The notes under the pieces are model-generated. The model saw only the letters and a list, made by a program, of their open reading frames with translations, was not told the DNA's origin and did no database searches. From NCBI GenBank assembly GCA_025459035.1, contig JALORJ010000165.1:1-6269 (forward strand): a stretch of DNA of 6,269 nucleotides, read 5' to 3'. A program made the translations under genes and the position numbers. Positions 4,474 to 6,269 of the stretch are shown here, in pieces (positions within the stretch are counted from its first letter, which is position 1; every line of letters starts with the position of its first letter). This DNA comes from Burkholderiales bacterium. GTDB taxonomy: Bacteria; Pseudomonadota; Gammaproteobacteria; Burkholderiales; Ga0077523.

Positions 4474-6269
4474 CGGAACCCGGCCTGCACCAGGCGCGGG
4501 GCGCCGGGCAGCAGGCCGCGGGTGCGGTCGACGATGTAGACCTTGTCGGCCAGGTTCTTCACCGTCAGGAACACGGTGACCTTGTACTGCGGCAGGCGGT
4601 AGTTCACGGCGGCGTTGAAGATCGTGAATGCGTCGATCTTTCCGAACTGGCCGCTGTTGCGCTGCGTGCTGGTGAGGCCTGTGGCAGTGGCGGCGTCCTC
4701 GACGTTCGCGAAGTCCGCGAACTGCTCGCCCACGTGGACCATCTCGATCTGTGCATCGAGGCCGCCCTGGGTCGCGTAGCCGACCGCGACCGTCGCGGTC
4801 TGCTTCGGGGCATAGGGCAGGCGATTGCCCGCGCGCGAGTTGTTCACGACCGTTCCGGCGACCACCTCGCGGAACGCCGTGCTCTGTTCCGCGGTGGGCA
4901 GGAAGCTCAGCGCCGCCATCGAGTACAGGCCCGTCGGCGAGCCGTAGCGGCCGGAGAACTCGAAGCCCTGGAACAGCGCTTCGCCCTGCGACAGGTTGAC
5001 GCCACCGCCCGCGATGCTGCCGACCGCGATCAGGCGAGAGAAGTCGTTGCGGAACGCGGTGGCCTGCAGGTCCAGATTCCGGATGCGGCTGGAGCGCGCG
5101 CCGATCTCCCAGTTGGTGCTCAGCTCCGGCCCCACGTTGGTGAACGTCGCCGTGGTCGTCGTGGCACCGCCCGTGTTGATGATGTCCTCGGTACGCGGAG
5201 GTGCGAAGCCGCGGTGCACGCCGGCGAACAGCGTCGTCGCTTGCTCGAGCTGCCAGGTCCCGCCAAGGCTCGGGATCCACTGCGAGAGCGAGTCGTCCCC
5301 AGCGGCGCCAGCAGCGGGCAGGCGGTTGGTGCGCGAGTTGCGGATCGACTCGAAGCGAAGGCCCGGCGACAGCGTGAAGTCGCCCAGCAGGAAGCGGTTC
5401 TGGAAGAAGGCCGAGTACGCCTGCGTCTCGCGCAGGTTGTCCTCGACCAGCGCTCCCGACCGACCGGCCGGCGTCGACGCGTTGACCTGGCGGCGCTCCT
5501 GATCTTCGAAATGCGCGCGCACCCCGGTCTCGAGTTCGCTCGTCACGCCGAACGCGGCCCACTTCGTCCGCAGCCGCGGCTCGATCCCCCAGGTGAAGTA
5601 GTCGCGCAGACGGCCCTGTGCGGAGTTGCAGGTGTCGGGGTTCACCGCCTGGCCCAGCCCGCGTGCGGCGGTGTGGCCGCACTGACCGTCCGTCGTCGAA
5701 CTCGACTGCCGCCACCAGTCCCGGCTGAAGTACGCCGCGTACAGGCTCGTGTAGAGCGTCGTGTCGGCGCTGAAGTTGTACTGGTGCGTCATCGACGCAG
5801 CCGTGCGGCGCGTGTCGAAGTAGTCGTTGCGGAAGGGGTTGTAGCGCGCGCCGAAGTTGCGCAACTCCGCGTCGGTGATGCCCGAGTACGTGACCTGCGA
5901 CTCTTCCATGAAGTAGTTCGCGCGGAAGGTGATCGCCTGCCGTTCGTCGATGACCAGCAGCTTCTTCACGTTCAGGTCGGTCAGCTCGCTGTACGTGTTG
6001 TCGCGGGCGCCGCTGCCCTGCCGCCGTGTGAAGTCCATCAGCCAGCCGCCCCCGCTCAGCCGCAGACCGACGTTGCCGTACTCGCGGTTGCCACCGGTCA
6101 CGGTGATGCTGCCGCCGAACGCCTCGGTCGGCATCGGCGTGATGTAGTTGATGACGCCGCCGATCGTCTGCGGGCCGTAGAGCACCTGACCCGCACCCTT
6201 CAGCACCTCGATGCGCTCGTAGCGGTCCACGGGCGGATGGAAGTAGCTCGCGTTGTCGCCGTACGGCGC
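4461..6269 (-). CDS. TonB-dependent outer-membrane receptor, FecA-like (partial, C-terminal 602 residues)
   Basis: Energy-dependent importer of a ferric chelate across the outer membrane, driven by TonB-ExbBD. The visible part starts inside the plug domain: APYGDNASYF at visible residues 1-10, then RYERIEVLKGAGQVLYGPQT and GGVINYITP up to about residue 45. This is the most diagnostic plug segment, and the APYG stretch recalls E. coli FecA (ferric dicitrate). The rest is a beta-barrel with alternating strands (GGSITVTGGNREYGNVGLRL and on), motifs such as FQGFEFSGRYG, and the terminal strand LVQAGFRYDF ending in Phe, as outer-membrane insertion requires. One external loop has Cys197 and Cys214, probably a disulfide. 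Signal peptide, TonB box and any FecA-type signalling domain lie beyond the right edge; the frame is open to the last base. Ligand assignment to citrate is tentative; another siderophore is possible. Convergent with the DUF2325 gene and overlapping it by 13 bp. Confidence 0.93.
   Translation of the reverse strand, partial: APYGDNASYFHPPVDRYERIEVLKGAGQVLYGPQTIGGVINYITPMPTEAFGGSITVTGGNREYGNVGLRLSGGGWLMDFTRRQGSGARDNTYSELTDLNVKKLLVIDERQAITFRANYFMEESQVTYSGITDAELRNFGARYNPFRNDYFDTRRTAASMTHQYNFSADTTLYTSLYAAYFSRDWWRQSSSTTDGQCGHTAARGLGQAVNPDTCNSAQGRLRDYFTWGIEPRLRTKWAAFGVTSELETGVRAHFEDQERRQVNASTPAGRSGALVEDNLRETQAYSAFFQNRFLLGDFTLSPGLRFESIRNSRTNRLPAAGAAGDDSLSQWIPSLGGTWQLEQATTLFAGVHRGFAPPRTEDIINTGGATTTTATFTNVGPELSTNWEIGARSSRIRNLDLQATAFRNDFSRLIAVGSIAGGGVNLSQGEALFQGFEFSGRYGSPTGLYSMAALSFLPTAEQSTAFREVVAGTVVNNSRAGNRLPYAPKQTATVAVGYATQGGLDAQIEMVHVGEQFADFANVEDAATATGLTSTQRNSGQFGKIDAFTIFNAAVNYRLPQYKVTVFLTVKNLADKVYIVDRTRGLLPGAPRLVQAGFRYDF

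Noticed and set aside
4120..5715. Minus-strand open frame of about 531 codons in another phase of the TonB receptor
   Set aside because: The receptor frame shows plug and barrel motifs and a proper terminal Phe; this frame shows none of these.
4461..6230. Treating the TonB receptor as complete with a start at GTG 6230
   Set aside because: The frame stays open to 6269, and the 13 extra residues are conserved plug sequence (APYGDNASYFHPP), so the gene simply continues off the window.

Overview
The window is a GC-rich, densely coded stretch of a Gram-negative proteobacterial chromosome. An outer-membrane TonB-dependent receptor, a periplasmic c-type cytochrome domain and a Fur box all point to a Gram-negative host. 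The IlvE N-terminus (MSMADRDG..IWYDGKLVPWRDA) resembles Burkholderia-type proteins as I recall them, so I lean to Betaproteobacteria (Burkholderiales-like). A gammaproteobacterium such as a xanthomonad is not excluded.

Layout from left to right: (1) the 5' part of a branched-chain amino acid aminotransferase gene (ilvE, minus strand, running off the left edge); (2) a divergently transcribed class III adenylate cyclase with a six-helix membrane domain and a complete catalytic centre (plus strand); (3) a 44-bp convergent gap almost filled by one hairpin; (4) a cytochrome c/FTR1-family iron permease fusion (minus strand); (5) a 229-bp divergent regulatory region holding a near-perfect Fur box laid over a recognisable promoter; (6) a small DUF2325-family protein with a cysteine-rich tail (plus strand); (7) a FecA-like TonB-dependent receptor (minus strand, running off the right edge) whose 3' end overlaps the DUF2325 gene by 13 bp.

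The right two thirds form an iron-acquisition locus. The TonB receptor would bring a ferric chelate, possibly ferric citrate, across the outer membrane. The permease fusion could oxidise Fe2+ through its heme domain and pass Fe3+ through the REXXE-type inner-membrane channel. The DUF2325 protein has no known function but sits directly behind the Fur-box promoter, so it should be made under iron starvation. The left third (ilvE and the cyclase) has no evident functional link to iron.

No tRNA, rRNA, CRISPR array, insertion sequence or other mobile element was recognised. The most notable under-described element is the Fur-controlled DUF2325 protein with its five-cysteine tail, next to a self-contained cytochrome-permease fusion.
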